DNA of 64,000 bases from Anthonomus grandis grandis (lineage: Eukaryota > Arthropoda > Insecta > Coleoptera > Curculionidae). Each line of letters starts with the position of its first letter. The stretch's first letter is position 1. Below, piece after piece: positions 11,215 to 23,263 of this stretch. The notes under the pieces are model-generated. The model was not told where the DNA came from and made no database searches. It was given only the letters and a program-made list of their open reading frames with translations. The stretch covers positions 13,673,644 to 13,737,643 of the forward strand of contig NC_065548.1 of NCBI RefSeq assembly GCF_022605725.1, read 5' to 3'. Both the position numbers and the translations under genes were made by a program.

Positions 11215-11810
11215 CTTCCTCATCGCTACCATCATCTTTTTTATGTCAGGCAAATTTTCCCAAAACAGTTTTTTATTATCTGGGAATATAGTACCTAATC
11301 GCTTGAGAATGTTATCTCGTTTTTCTTTTGGGAATCCTCTGGGTTGTTGTAAAGATGGTGTAGGCTAATGAAGTTCTTTTTTTTTCATAGCTTTATTCAT
11401 TAGGAAATCCAAAACATAAAACTCTCCGGTAAAACTTTTTTTATATTTTAAAGTGTACTGACCGCGCTCAGCCACAACCTGAACCATATCTGAAAGGTAT
11501 GGTCGGTTTTCTAAATCTTTTTTTAACTTAGTTTGTGATGTCATATCCTTCCAAACATAAAAGTCATTAAAATTCATCGCTTTTACATCCACATTGCCCT
11601 TGCAACTGCTACCAACTGCATCAAGAAAGTCGCTGAAATCATAGATTTTTTGTTTCCTCTTCATAGATAGTTCGATTTGGTGATGAAAACTATTAGCGGA
11701 CATAAAAGTATGTCCCGGTTCAAAGTAGTTGAAAGTTATTTTGTTGGCTTGTATTTCGTTAGAGTTTATCATTTTAACTAAGAAAGTAAACATAATAAGC
11801 GCCAAATTGA
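11215..11810 (-). pseudogene. C-terminal remnant of a DUF7869-like repeat protein
   Basis: The frame 11940-11365 (minus) carries KITFNYFEPGHTFMSANSFH, then YDFSDFLDAVGSS, FNDFYVWKDM, and RPYLSDMVQV. I recall this block order in a family of repetitive, uncharacterised insect proteins whose full versions have a DNC-xx-QNKNW motif just upstream; that motif is absent here, where homology begins only at LALIMFTFLVK (near residue 47). After an in-frame TAG at 11366-11368 the same frame continues with QQPRGFPKEKRDNILKRLG and FWENLP, so the stop is a lesion. Host element: the transposon at 10,601-12,163. The family name is from memory and the catalytic role is unproven. Confidence 0.55.
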
Positions 11811-12302
11811 AATCAAATCTTAAGAATCCATCCGTTCCCAAACGTACTGCAAACGCAAATGAGCGAATTTGCCACGCGAGCCTCAGTAAAAACGCGGTAA
11901 ATGCGTCATGCTCAATCAAAATGCGGTAGCACATGCACATACCGCTTTTTAATTAAGCATACTGCACTTACCGCTTTTTGACTGAGCATCTATTGCCGTT
12001 TTTCACATACGGCATATTAAAATTATTTTATTTTAGGAGTAAAAAACCAGATACGGCTTTAAGACGTTGTAGGTAAATAAATAAACCTACAAGGAACCCA
12101 CATATAGCAAAAAGTTAATTTTTGATTTTTTTGCAGATACGGCTTTTTAATTGAGGACGGCAGAATACCTCTGCGTGATAATGTTTAACCTCCCGCATCG
12201 ACTCTGGTGTGTTTATTTATTTGTTTCAGCCATATTGAATTAATACAATGATACTGTGGGACTTCCGTTTCCCTTCTGCATCATAGTGTGAAAGGCGTTA
12301 AA

Positions 12303-12330
12303 ACTACTACTACTACTACTACTACTACTA
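12303..12330. repeat. (ACT)n microsatellite
   Basis: About nine tandem ACT units. The flanks (12,240-12,530) are AT-rich with no gene. Confidence 0.9.
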
Positions 12331-12559
12331 TTTATTTACCTAAGTTATTGCTATTACTGTTATTATTTTCACAAATTGTAACTTAATTGACTGAACCACT
12401 TGACCAGGCGATCGAGTATCGAGTAATTGGCAGAGAAGTGCTGATGTTTGGCTAATGTTTGTCTCACCAGAAGGCAGAACACCAAAAACAGATACTAAAT
12501 AAATTGTACATTTTGTATAAATAAAAAAATCGTTTGTATTTCTTTACTGTCCCTCAAGC

Positions 12560-12745
12560 ATTAGTGTACCTGCACTTTTTTATTCGTATGTGGTTCCCAC
12601 AACCCTACTTTTATAGTTCCGATGACTATAGAAGTAGGAACATCATAAAAGTCTCCTTACATCATAGATTCCTCAATATTGGTGTTCCTCGAGGCTTTGT
12701 CTTGAGATCCATTTTGTTTTAGGTATATACGGGATGATTCTTAAT
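12560..12745 (+). mobile_element. Short RT fragment
   Basis: The open frame 12,534-12,722 ends in FLNIGVPRGFVLRSILF, a decayed GVPQGSVLGPILF box of jockey/CR1-type RTs. Only about 60 residues survive. Confidence 0.5.
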
Positions 12746-12879
12746 CTTTACACATAAAGTTTTATCAGGTGAAATTTTGTTTACAAGCTAACAAGTAAAC
12801 AAGTCCGAATGATGTTTGTTATTTCTAGTAGTACTTTGCTATCAGTTCTGATCGTATTTTGTTTTTTTACGTGATTAAA

Positions 12880-13545
12880 AAAATTGAAATTATGCCACAT
12901 AAGCTTTCAAATGTAGAAATTATGGACATTTTACTGACATACTGGGAATTGCAAGAGTAATATGGGGGAGCCATTAAACCTTAGCACATTTTGAATGAGG
13001 AGAAAGGGATTTTAAATGTTATCGAAGAGCAGCCTAACATAAGCACTAGAACAATTGCAAGGCAATTTGGAATATCACAAGCCACAGTTTGGCGAATTTT
13101 AAGGTACAAATTACTGTATCCATTTCACGTGTACACGCTTTACTTCTAAGGGATTGTGGGCCTTGAGTAATAAACTTTTGCGAGTGTCTGTTACAACAGC
13201 AGCAGTTTAACCCAAACTTAAGCCTGAACATTTTCATTACGGATGAAGCAATTTTTAAACGCAACAGTATTCACAATTTTCACAACACGCATTATTGAGA
13301 CATAATTTACTGATACTCCTTGAAGAGATTCCTTTTAACGTTAGACAGCATTAGTGGTTTTTTCATGATGGTGCCTTACCACATTTTGCGCAACCAGTGC
13401 GAGAGCAAATATTTGCCGAACGATGGATCGGCCGAAGTGGTTCAGTTGGATGGCCTCCCCGTTCACCTGACCTTAATTAGCTTGACTTTTATTTTTGGAT
13501 AGCTGTTTTTGACAGTGGTAGACATTGGTAAAGTCTAATTTTCCA
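12880..13545 (+). mobile_element. Tc1/mariner-type transposase relic (HTH plus DDE_3)
   Basis: Pieces of one transposase appear in order: MPHKLSNVEIMDILLTYWE near 12,894, NVIEEQPNISTRTIARQFGI near 13,016, SQATVWRILR near 13,078 (helix-turn-helix), then HDGALPHFAQPVREQIFAER near 13,363 and WIGRSGSVGWPPRSPDLN near 13,423. The D in HDGAPxH and the PPRSPDL block are signature positions of a common insect DDE_3 transposase family. Frames shift several times and the middle is shortened, so it is dead. The antisense frame at 13,046-13,264 is a shadow. Confidence 0.8.
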
Positions 13546-13669
13546 AGGCTTTTAATAACTTATAAGTAAAATATAAGTACTAAGTTTAAGTAAAGTAAAA
13601 TATAGTCAAGTGGAAATATAGACAAGATGAAATATATACACTCTATTCAGGTGCAGTTTCGATGCTCTC

Positions 13670-14770
13670 TTGTCCTAATTTCTATAATTATAGTAATCGC
13701 TATGTCTTGTTTATGTACGATCCTTAACATTCACAGCAGATTTGGTATAGTATAGTTCTTGGGTCCAGTAGGCATTCTGGTTTGGTCTTCAAAAATAAAC
13801 CTTGAAGTGCAGGTAGTCTTAATGTTGAATTTTCTGGCAATTCTCGACAAGTTTCCTTGTTGTTAAAAAGTCTGTAGGATCCTTCATTTACCATGGCTCC
13901 AGTTGCTAAGTCTTTGATGTTTTCTATTTTTCTATTGAGGTCAACATTGTTGCTGCATATTATTGCAGCCCTCCTAGGAAGGATTTTAATGATTCCTATC
14001 TTTGTTAAACCATGATGAGGTTTGTTCTATGTATATTGGTTTAGGATATACCGATTTCCTTAGGCATCCATTGTTGTTAATTCTTTACAAGGACGACTGA
14101 GAAGGGCAGTGCTAATTCAGTGTCTAACTCCATGGTGAACTTGATGATTCGCCTTATGTTATTGATGGGCTCCAAAAAATTTGCCAGCCATTTGAATCGC
14201 TTTTATCCTAAATAATAAATGTGCAATCGACATCGAAGTCACGGCTTGGGTTTGCATTGAGCTCTCCTTATAAAACAACTCCATGTATATCTTAGCCACC
14301 ACTTCAGATATCGGTGAGCCCGTTAAAAATCCTTCGTCCTAGGCATAAAATCTTTAAATTAACAGAAATATCTATTTTGGAGTTCGACAAAATAAGCTGA
14401 GTTTCGTACAAAGGAGTCCGTATTCTCTTATGGCTAAATAATTAACAGGAATTTGGCAAGTTTCGATATTGACGAAGTCCTGGATCTAGTAATGGGTCTT
14501 AATCTTAAGAGCCCTGTAAAATCTTCCCTCTTCTGTTTATGTAGCATTTTTGCTTATAAGTTTATATATACGTTTAATCAGGACTTCTTCAACTTTGTTG
14601 TAGTTTGCCCTTGTTCGCTGGTCGGATCTTGATGTTGGTATCCCTTTTTAGATGTTTGAGTGCAGTATATTCATGCCTGGAGGTATTCGCTTTTGGAGAT
14701 TTTCTTACCAGTTAACAATGGCAAAAATCTGATGGAGTGAATAAAGTTTTAAAAGTCAAGTTTTTACTAG
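13670..14770 (-). mobile_element. Penelope-like element relic
   Basis: On the minus strand: FNGLTDI then VVAKIYMELF near 14,300 (from the GSPLSPVVAxIYME box), FTMELDTEL near 14,140, RAAIICSNNVDLNRKIENI near 13,950, and then ILYQICCEC near 13,750, which resembles the CG-xYIG start of a GIY-YIG endonuclease. RT followed by a GIY-YIG domain defines Penelope-like elements, which lack the integrase of LTR elements. Many stops and frameshifts are present. Opposite in orientation to the neighbouring DDE_3 relic. Confidence 0.7.
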
Positions 14771-16630
14771 TCAAAATATGAAGTACTATACTGGAGCAAG
14801 CATGGAATATGGATAAAGGCAATTCTAAAAGATGTACACAAGAGAGTCTGTTGTAGGAAAACTTCAAAAATGTTTAGTTTAATGACTGTTTCATTAAAGT
14901 ACATATATATTGTAAAATGTAATATATTTTTACCGAAATCGTCAAAGTTTTGATACTCATGCAGAGGGTCACATAAATACGACAATTTTAACTGATTTAG
15001 ATACAAATTAATGCTCGTATTTCAAAAGTTGTCGAGATTTCAAAAATGCCCAGGATATTAAGGTATTAAACTTTTCTATAAATTATCAATAGTTATATAG
15101 GATCTGCCTTATGTAAGTTTTAGAGCAGAAAGGCAGAAGGCCTTTCGAAAACCTATTCTTTTCTGTAAGCTGTTTATCGGAATGTGCTGTAGTTTTTTAT
15201 CTCTTTTTTTATTATATTTAGTTTAAATTCTTAAGCTAGCGTTAGCACAGGTATAGGGAGACAATTTGTCTTATTATATCTGAAGTGTTAGTTTTTTAAA
15301 TCATGTCAATGATTTTTTTAATTTAACTTAACTTGAATTTGATTTAATGTTAGGACTATTCTGATTTTAAATTTGTTTAGCAATTTTTGACTTATTCGGG
15401 TAAAACTAATAAACGATATTAAATCTTGAGTCTTCAAGGATTTTTACAATTAAGAAATTCGAAAAAACCTATAACATGATGCCGTTGTGAAGAAATTAAA
15501 TAAAATTCCCATTGAATTCCTTAAATGTTCCTACCAATTGATCTTTTAAGACATTAAGCATGTTCTTTCCTAGTTTCTCCCTAAACGGTCCTATTGAATC
15601 TAATCCGCTACAAGCTGAACCATAATTCTTTTTTCTTAGAAATCAATTTTCAATTTCAACCAATAAATTGGGCGTAATGTCACCTCGTTTCTCCATATAA
15701 ACACAACTAGAGCGCGGTCATTACGATTTATATCAAAGATAATAGGAAAACGTTTTAAATTTAAAAAAACAGGTTTCTTCCAAAATGCTTAACCATACAT
15801 TTAATGGATATTAATAAATATTTTTCTTCCAATCACCGTCTCAGCCATGACCTAATACAAACAAAATTTTATGGCGGTATTCGTTTAACTTGATTGCTAA
15901 ATCGTGACAATGCCGACACTCGAAATGCATTCGTAAATGCGGATAATTTGCTTCATTGGCTCTATTTTCATTGAACTTATATGAATATATGGAGATCAGT
16001 TAATGTGTAGTATGTTAATTGAGAGATTTAAAAAATTGTTACACAAAGTTGTTTAATGTTATTCTTAGGAAAGCATTAGAAATAAAGAAGTTATAGAACG
16101 AAAGTTATAAAACAATCGAATGTTTTTTTTTAAATTTATAAACCACTTGTTCCTAGAATGCACAGCAAGCCTGGATGAGTTATTTAGAAGAGACAATTTA
16201 TGATATTGATCTAAAAATTGTTCCTTTTTTTTGCTTAACCTTTTGCAACCCTTGTTAGTTTTTATTCTTATAACTGTGATTTTTTTACTGTTTCTCTGTA
16301 ACAATATTAACTAGTTCCTTATTTTTTAATTTATGGTGTGTTATTGAATTGAACACTTAAAAAAACAATATATATTTTCTAAAAAAATCTGTGAGAACAT
16401 ATAAGAAATAAATTATGTATAATTATTGATTAAATAATGGAATAGTACTATTATTAAGATAAAAGTGTGCAAAGTAATTCTTATGAGCGAAGGTCATTAA
16501 AATCCTAATATAGTAACAGTAAGTTTTATTTCCTACCTGCACAGGTGAGACTTAAGGTAACGGTTATTAATTTTTTTTTATAAAACACTTTAATGCCTTG
16601 GGAATCATCAATCATTGCGTTCACCACTAA
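14771..16630. other. No gene recognised
   Basis: AT-rich sequence. A 48-residue minus-strand frame near 15,490-15,650 (containing GPFREKLGKN) has protein-like composition but matches nothing I know. Frames at 14,767-15,006 and 16,065-16,304 (minus) have no motif. Confidence 0.4.
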
Positions 16631-19137
16631 TTATAACAGATGCGTTTAATGTAGGTGTAATATTGATTATTGACGCAAAATTGTTGATTATTTTCAAGGC
16701 ATTGAGGTTCAAGAACCATCTTTTTGTATTAGGGAATAGGTTATTTGATTCCTTAGTATCTTATGAACCTTAAAAAAATTCTTTTAAAAAATTTTTTTTT
16801 AAATAAATTAAAAATCTTTTACAGAATGATAAAGTATAAGATTATGATGGGTTGCAAATCAGTAAAGAATTTATAAAGCAGGAATCGATGCATGAAAGAT
16901 TGAATATTGGTTTAAAATTCTTGATTATCTTGGACCCATTAGAATTTACGAGTAAAAATTATAATTCTTTTATCGTTTTAGAAATAAGTTATTTGATTCT
17001 TTAGCACTTTTTCGTTTATTATACAGAGAAAAGAGATACTTATATTGGCCTATAAAGCATAGCACTGTGATCACTGAAAAATCATTAAAGAAAAATAAGA
17101 ACGCATGACAGAAAAATCAATGCATTAAATGTATAATATTGATTAAAAATCGTACTAAAACTTTCAAGATTTGAAAATAAAAATGAAAAAAGAACACCAT
17201 AATTATTAATAATAAGAAACAAATAATTATAATAATTATAGATTTCAAATCGTTGATTATTTTGGAGTTATTGAGATTCAAAAAGAATTTATTCTTTAAT
17301 TGTTAAGGAATATGGTGATTGATTATACAGTCCTTTTTAAATTTTTTTTTGACTGTCTGAGGAAAAAAAAATTACTAAATAAAATAAGGCTTTTCTTTTG
17401 CTTAATTCGATAATAGGGACTTAAGTTTAATAGTATGTAAGTAATACGCATATGAAACAATTAAAAGTATAATCCAATAGTCACTGAATTTCACTAAGTT
17501 AATTTTACTCTTTACTAAGTTAACTTTGTTTTTAGCGAATTTTTATACGGAAATTAAATGTAGGTAAAGTTCTGGTAATGCTAGAAAGTACCTAATTGAA
17601 TGCGTGAGTTGCTGAAACATCTTTTAAAAACTGTGGGGGCATGGAAATCATTCAAGAACGAAAAAAAAATGACATTAACATTAATCATAACAAATGAATC
17701 ATTACATTGAGTGTATGCGAAATTCTTAATACATTTGATAAAGGTTTAAAATAATCAATTCTTTTGATTTCTAAGGAATCTATTCTTTGATTATTTAATT
17801 TTTTTGTTAAGTGTTAATGAAACAAAAAAATTACTTATATTCAAAGTAAGACTTTCACTGGCCATAAAGCATAAAACTTTAATGATTCATAAATTGTGGA
17901 AGAAGAAACGGCTCAAATAAGCATAAAATAATCAATGCATCAAACATCCGTTATTGATTATTGATGGAAAATTCTTATCAATATTTAGATTAAACTCATT
18001 GGTATTTAAAAAGCATTAATCCTTTAAATATTTTAGTAATGGGTGTCTTAATAACCAAATCATTGAGGATGAAAAACAAGAAGAATGCATTGCACAAAAG
18101 AATTAATCCAGAAAGAGTATAATATTGATTACTGCTGCAAAATTATTGATTTTTTTTAAATTCTTTTCATCTTTAAGGAACAATAGTTATTTGATTCGCC
18201 AGTAGCTTTTCAAATTACATATGAAAACATATTTGAAAATGCTTAAATAATTTGAAAAGAATAATGATTACTGATGTAAAATTCTTGATTATTTGAGAAA
18301 CATTGAGGTCCAATAAATGTCAATTATTAAATTGTTAAGGAATAGGTTGTTTGATTCTTCAGAACCTTTTCAAATGTTAGTATATAACAAAAATGTAAAC
18401 ATATATAAAAGCAGTATTTTAAGACTTTTAATTGGTTTTAAAATACAAGGCTACGACCGAATCGAGTTCATCGATTTTAACACGAAAAAAATACATTCAC
18501 AATTAGTTATAACAAATAAATCAATGCGTTGAGCGTATACTATTGATTATTGATGCAAAATTCTTAATAATTTTATCGGCATTAACATTAAAAAAATATC
18601 AATTTTAATTTTTTTATTTAATTTTTTGTTTAGTGTTTTAGGAAAAAATACTTATAATTAAAGTAAGACTTTTTATAATTATAATGCATAAAACTACAAT
18701 AATCGGCAATTATTTATAAAAATAAATTAATTAACCATAAATTAATCAATGCAAAATGTTTAATGTTAATTAAAGATACGAAACTCTTGATTACTTTGAA
18801 GCCATTTGGATTTGGAAGAAGAAAAAAAAGTTACAAAAAAATAATGGGAAATATTAATTAATGATGCGAATGCAAATTTTCAATAAATTATAAGACATTA
18901 ATGTTTAAAAAATATCAATTCTTTTTCTTTTTTAGTAATATATTGCTTGATTATTTAATATTTTTGTTGAATGTTTCAGAGAAGAAAACACTTCTTATAA
19001 AAAAAAGTAAGACCTTTTATGGTTATAAAACATAACACTGTAATGATTCGGAAAAGATTAAAGAAGAAGAACTCGCTCAAATAATCATAATATGCCTAAA
19101 ACTTGTAATATTGATTAGTGATGCAAATACCATATCC

Positions 19138-19964
19138 TTCGGTTTAAAGATCATATTTTACATTTAGCTGGGAAATTATCTTGTGGATGTTTTGCAGTAA
19201 GAATGGCAAAACAAGAGCTGGGAGGGGTGGTTGTACGTTCAGTGTACTTTTCACTTATTGAATCTCATATTCGGTATGGCTTGCCTTTTTGGGGTTTAAC
19301 CAATAAGGGGCTACTTAACATTGTCTTTGTTATTCGAAAAAAAGAAGTTAGATACCTGTGTTCTGCTAAGTTAAGAGATTCTTGCAAACCCCTCTTCATT
19401 TCTGAAAACTCTTTTTTCACTCTTTATCTAGAAACAGCTGCTCTTATTCACAAAATTCCCAAACTACCCTCTGACATTGGCCATTTGACTCGTCGTGTAA
19501 ATGATGTTCCCCTACCTATTCCTACGTCTTCCCTTACCAAAAACTCATTAATTTACATAAGTAAAAAAATTTACAATCATGTTCCTCTAGTTAGACATAT
19601 ATAGGATGTTAAGAAATTTAAAAGAGAATTAAAAACGCTTTTATTGGCTAAGGCATATTATAACCTGAATGACTTTTTTAATGATAGGTTTTAACCTTGG
19701 ACATGTTGGAAAGTTTTTTTTTCCTTTTTCTTCTTTAGTTTTGTCAACAAGTTTACCTTTATTTAGTAATTGATTGTTTTATTTAGTTATCTTTAATTCA
19801 AGTATGTTCAAAAAGTTTTGTCTTCTTGTGTTTAATTTTGTTCATTGTTTTGTCAATTTTTGAAATTGTATTTTTGTTTTGTTTTTTTTTTTAGCTTGTA
19901 GGATGCTTGTACACAAGATTATTCTTATGTAATATAGCACATTTTCTTTCTTTCTTTCTTTCAA
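19138..19964 (+). mobile_element. 5'-truncated non-LTR retrotransposon with (TTTC)n tail
   Basis: The frame begins HILHLAGKLSCGCFAVR and continues as the 133-codon ORF 19,203-19,604 with VYFSLIESHIRYGLPFWG, a standard C-terminal block of jockey-group ORF2, then a stop at 19,602-19,604 where intact elements would read on into KFKRELKTLLLAKAYY and DFFNDRF. About 270 bases of T-rich 3' UTR follow, ending in TTTC repeats at 19,944-19,962. Short 5'-truncated copies are the normal product of target-primed reverse transcription. It landed inside the decayed tandem array. Confidence 0.8.
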
Positions 19965-21247
19965 TATTTGGATTAAACTTAATAGGACTCAACAACCATT
20001 AATTCTCTTTTTTTAAAAAGTGGTTTAATTACTCTGAAATCACTAAAGAAAAAGAAAAAGAATGTATTAACCATAAGTAGGTATTTATTAAAATTTAGTA
20101 AAGTATTTTTTTTACATAAGAAAACTAAATAAACTTGTTAAATTAAGCAAGTTAAGTAAAACAGTATTAGAAAGCTTTTAATAAATTATAATAAGGCTGT
20201 GATAAACAGAAAGTTATTAAAGAACAAATAACTCAGAGCATAAAATATTGATTATTAATTAAGGATTCTTGATAAATTTTAAGTCATTGATGTTTAAAAA
20301 ATATTAATTATTATAATTTTTGAACAATAAAGTAATTCTTTAATTTATTTATTAAAAAGCTTTAAAATAGGCCTAGTTAACCATCTAAAAAACGAAGAGC
20401 ACAGATTAATACAAACCAATTAACAAGTAAACAGAAATTATTAAAAACAATTTTATTGAGTGTCCCACTGAACAAGAAGAAACCACTCAATAATTCATAT
20501 TATAATCAATGCATAAAGTGATAATAATATTGATTATCGATGTAAAATCCTCGATTATTTTAGAGACATTTGGATTTAAAAACCATCAATCCTTAGTTAT
20601 TAATCGTAAAATCTTGATTAGTGATGCAAAATTCTTTGTAAATTTTAAGGCATTGAGGCTTAAAAAATATCAATTCTTTTGATTTTTAGGGAATATATTG
20701 TTGGATTATTAAATTTTTCTATATTAAGTGTTCAAAAGTGCAAAAAGTACCATTAAAAATTAAAAATTCATAGAAGAACCAATACATATTTCTAACTATA
20801 AAATTTAAAAAAACACATTATCAAAAAATAACAAAACAGGCTTAAAAATAAGTAAAATAGCTGTAAATATCTGATAAATATTTGGATCAAACTCATTGGC
20901 ATTCTAAAAGCATATTTTTTTCTTAAATAAGTGGTTTAATTTCTCAGAAATTGTTGGAGAATGTACCATAACTAATTACAGAAGAATCAATGTATTAAGC
21001 GAATAATATTGGTTGATTACTGATGTAAATTCTTGAATATTTTGGAGAAGCAATTCTTTTCATCTTTGAGGAATAGGTTATTGGATTCCTCAGTAATTTT
21101 TTATATAGGAAAACTTGAAACTCAAAATTGTAAGTTAAGAAAAACAGTACCAGAAAACTTCTAATAGATTATAAAACATAAGATTATTATTAACTGCAAA
21201 CCATTAAAGAATAAGAAAAAAGATGCATTTACTGTATATCATAACAA

Positions 21248-22398
21248 AAGAATCGTGAGCATATGATATGTATTGCAATCCGGACAACACAACACTCCAT
21301 AGTATCGTTTCTATTGACTTATTGACTATAAAGTGTTGGTGCGATTCTAATCTCCTGTGCCTTAACATTTCTAAAACTAAGGCTTTATTATTTAAAAGTA
21401 CGTTGCAATCTTGTATACTAAATAACACCGCTATTGACGTCGTTGATTCAGTAAGATTCTTGAGACTTATTGTGGATAACTTCTTAAAATGGGATTTGCA
21501 TATCGACGCTTTATCAAAAAAATTAAGCTCTGCCTGTTTTGCGCTCAGATCAGTTTCTAAGGAACTGAATTTGTCCACTGTAGAGCAGTGTATTATGCCA
21601 TTTTTGAATCGCATCTGCGTTATGCCCTTCCATTCTGGGATATGTGTTGCGTTCAAACTTCACAAAAGAGCTGTTCGTTACTGACTTGAGCTAAACAGTA
21701 GAACCCACTGCCAGGATTTCTTTAAAAGATTTAAAATTTTAACACTTTCTTCCTTATTCATATTTGAATCTATTTGTTTAATCCGTAAGCACGTTACAGC
21801 TACTTCAGAGGGGCTACTTCACAGTTACTCACTAAGGCACGCAGAACATGATCTTTATCTTTCAACCCCTCGCTCACAGCTAGTCAAAAAATCGATTCTG
21901 TATAATTCGAACAAAATGCACAATCATCTGCCATTAGAAATAAAGTCCATACCTTCCTTTCCCTCATTTCGTAAAGCTTTTAAATCGTACCTACTGGAGA
22001 GAGCCTTATATGCAGTAAACGAATTTTTTATTCATTCTTAAATTTAATTTCCCACACACTTTTTAATTAAAACAAAATACGAAAATAAAAAACTTCTTTT
22101 TTTTAAATATTGTATTGTACGCCCTTGTGTTGCTATTTATACTTAATTTTTTTACCTCTTGACTTTGTATACATTTTAATGTATATTGATTTTTGTTTTT
22201 TATTTAGGTATTTACTAATTAATTTATTTATTTTTTGTTTGTATGTTGACCTCATACAATTTTGTTAAATTGTATAAACTTTTGTATGTTTGTTTTCTTA
22301 TATATTCTATGTGTATTTTTTGTTGTATTTTTTTATTTTTACTTAGGCTTTGGCTACAAATTGTAAAATTTTTTAACAATAAAGCATTATATATATAT
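21248..22398 (+). mobile_element. 5'-truncated non-LTR retrotransposon
   Basis: ORF 21,268-21,684 (138 codons) holds LTIKCWCDSNLLCLNISKTK and VRFLRLIVDNFLKWDLHIDA, the post-catalytic RT blocks (W-xxN-xLxLNxxKT, then LG-xxxDxxLxWxxHI). A frameshift near 21,600 moves the reading to RYALPFWDMC; the distal frame ends with SFPSFRKAFKSYLLERALYA and a stop at about 22,041. A T-rich 3' UTR ends in AATAAAGCATTATATATA near 22,380. Its insertion point splits a unit of the decayed array. Confidence 0.8.
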
Positions 22399-22950
22399 TG
22401 AGCATATCGAGGAGCATATAGTATTGATTATTAATACAAAATTCTGTATAACTTTTAAGGCACTGATGTTTTACAAATATCAATTGTTTTGAAAAATATA
22501 TTATTTGATTATTCAATTTTTCTGTTGAGTATCCTAGAAAAAAATATCTATAATTTTATTAATTTTTAATAATATTTTTTACGCTTCTACAGCATCATTG
22601 TAAATGTTAAAAATAATTGTAAAAAATAGATCCACTTAAAAAAGCATAAATCCTTTAATTGTTTTAGAAATAGGTTGTTTGATTATTCGGAAAATATTTA
22701 AAAAAGAAGAAGAATGCACTCATTATAAGTCATAACAGTTAAGCGTAAAATATTGATGCAAAATTTTTAATAAATTGAAGAAGAAGCCACCGAAATATTC
22801 ATAAAATAATCAATGCATAAAACGTATAATATTGATTATTGATGGAAATTTCTTTAATATTTTGAAGAAATTTAAACTGAAAAAAATAGCAAGTTTTTAA
22901 TTTTTGAGAAATATACGTTTTATTGTTCAGTACCTTTCCAATTATTATTC

Positions 22951-23263
22951 TATTGAGTGTCTCAGGGAAAATAATTTATAGTGAAAAAAACACTTTTTAT
23001 GCAGGGTGGAAAAGATTTTTCCCTATATCTTAAAAACGAAGGGGAATTTACGACACTACATATCTTTTTTAGATGACATATTTTTTACAGTAAGTGGGGA
23101 ATTGAAAGAAAAAAGAGAATTTCCTGAATTTCTTTTTTAAAAACTAATCAAGGTTAATGACAATAAATTATTTATTTAATAATACTTTCATTACCATAAT
23201 GAAAAAAACAAGAATGCTTGTTTTAAAACAACCTTAATAAATCATATAAGAAAATAAACTTAC
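22951..23263. other. No feature recognised
   Basis: AT-rich sequence between the decayed array and a GC-richer island that starts near 23,270. Confidence 0.4.

Larger units (their letters stand above)
10601..12163. mobile_element. DNA transposon, 31-bp TIRs, 4-bp AATA duplication
   Basis: The ends are imperfect inverted repeats: left CTGCCGTCCTCTATTAAAAC, right (complement) CTGCCGTCCTCAATTAAAAA, with about 27 of 31 positions the same. AATA flanks both sides (10597-10600, 12164-12167), and the non-LTR relic resumes on either side, which fixes the insertion. Inside both ends lie many copies of a GCGGTA/TACCGC motif next to A or T runs (10620, 10801, 11895, 11922, 11942, 11970). On the minus strand it keeps the C-terminal part of an uncharacterised protein. 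A 4-bp duplication rules out Tc1/mariner (TA) and hAT or P (8 bp). Confidence 0.75.
9690..12240 (-). mobile_element. RTE-like non-LTR relic, split by a DNA transposon
   Basis: Read on the minus strand from high to low coordinates, the RT has RRGVRHGCIL near 10,530, NNTRFADDTIVVTDNLPQLQ near 10,390 with an intact catalytic F-A-D-D, KITNEEVLRRIGKDKELLTI near 9,920 and SSIEIFRDAV near 9,780. It is the same general class as the relic at 2.2-3.4 kb but a different subfamily, and clearly younger. The upstream part resumes at 12,164 after a 1,563-base DNA transposon. Several stops and frameshifts make it inactive. An open frame on the opposite strand at 10,322-10,561 is only a shadow. Confidence 0.8.
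16640..22950. repeat. Decayed tandem array, ~230-bp spacing
   Basis: A recurring block reads roughly AATCAATGCATTAA, CGTATAATATTGATTATTG, ATGCAAAATTCTTGAT, then GGCATTGAGGTTxAAAAA, AGGAATATATTGTTTGATT and a poly-T/A segment. The ATATTGATTATTGATGCAAAA core recurs near 16,660, 16,895, 17,120, 17,955, 18,140, 18,260, 18,540, 19,115, 20,245, 20,545, 20,620, 21,005, 22,420, 22,745 and 22,828. Spacing is often 200-240 bases, and some neighbours differ as if two alternating sub-units exist. Two non-LTR insertions (19.14-19.96 and 21.25-22.40 kb) interrupt it. No coding frame. Confidence 0.7.
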
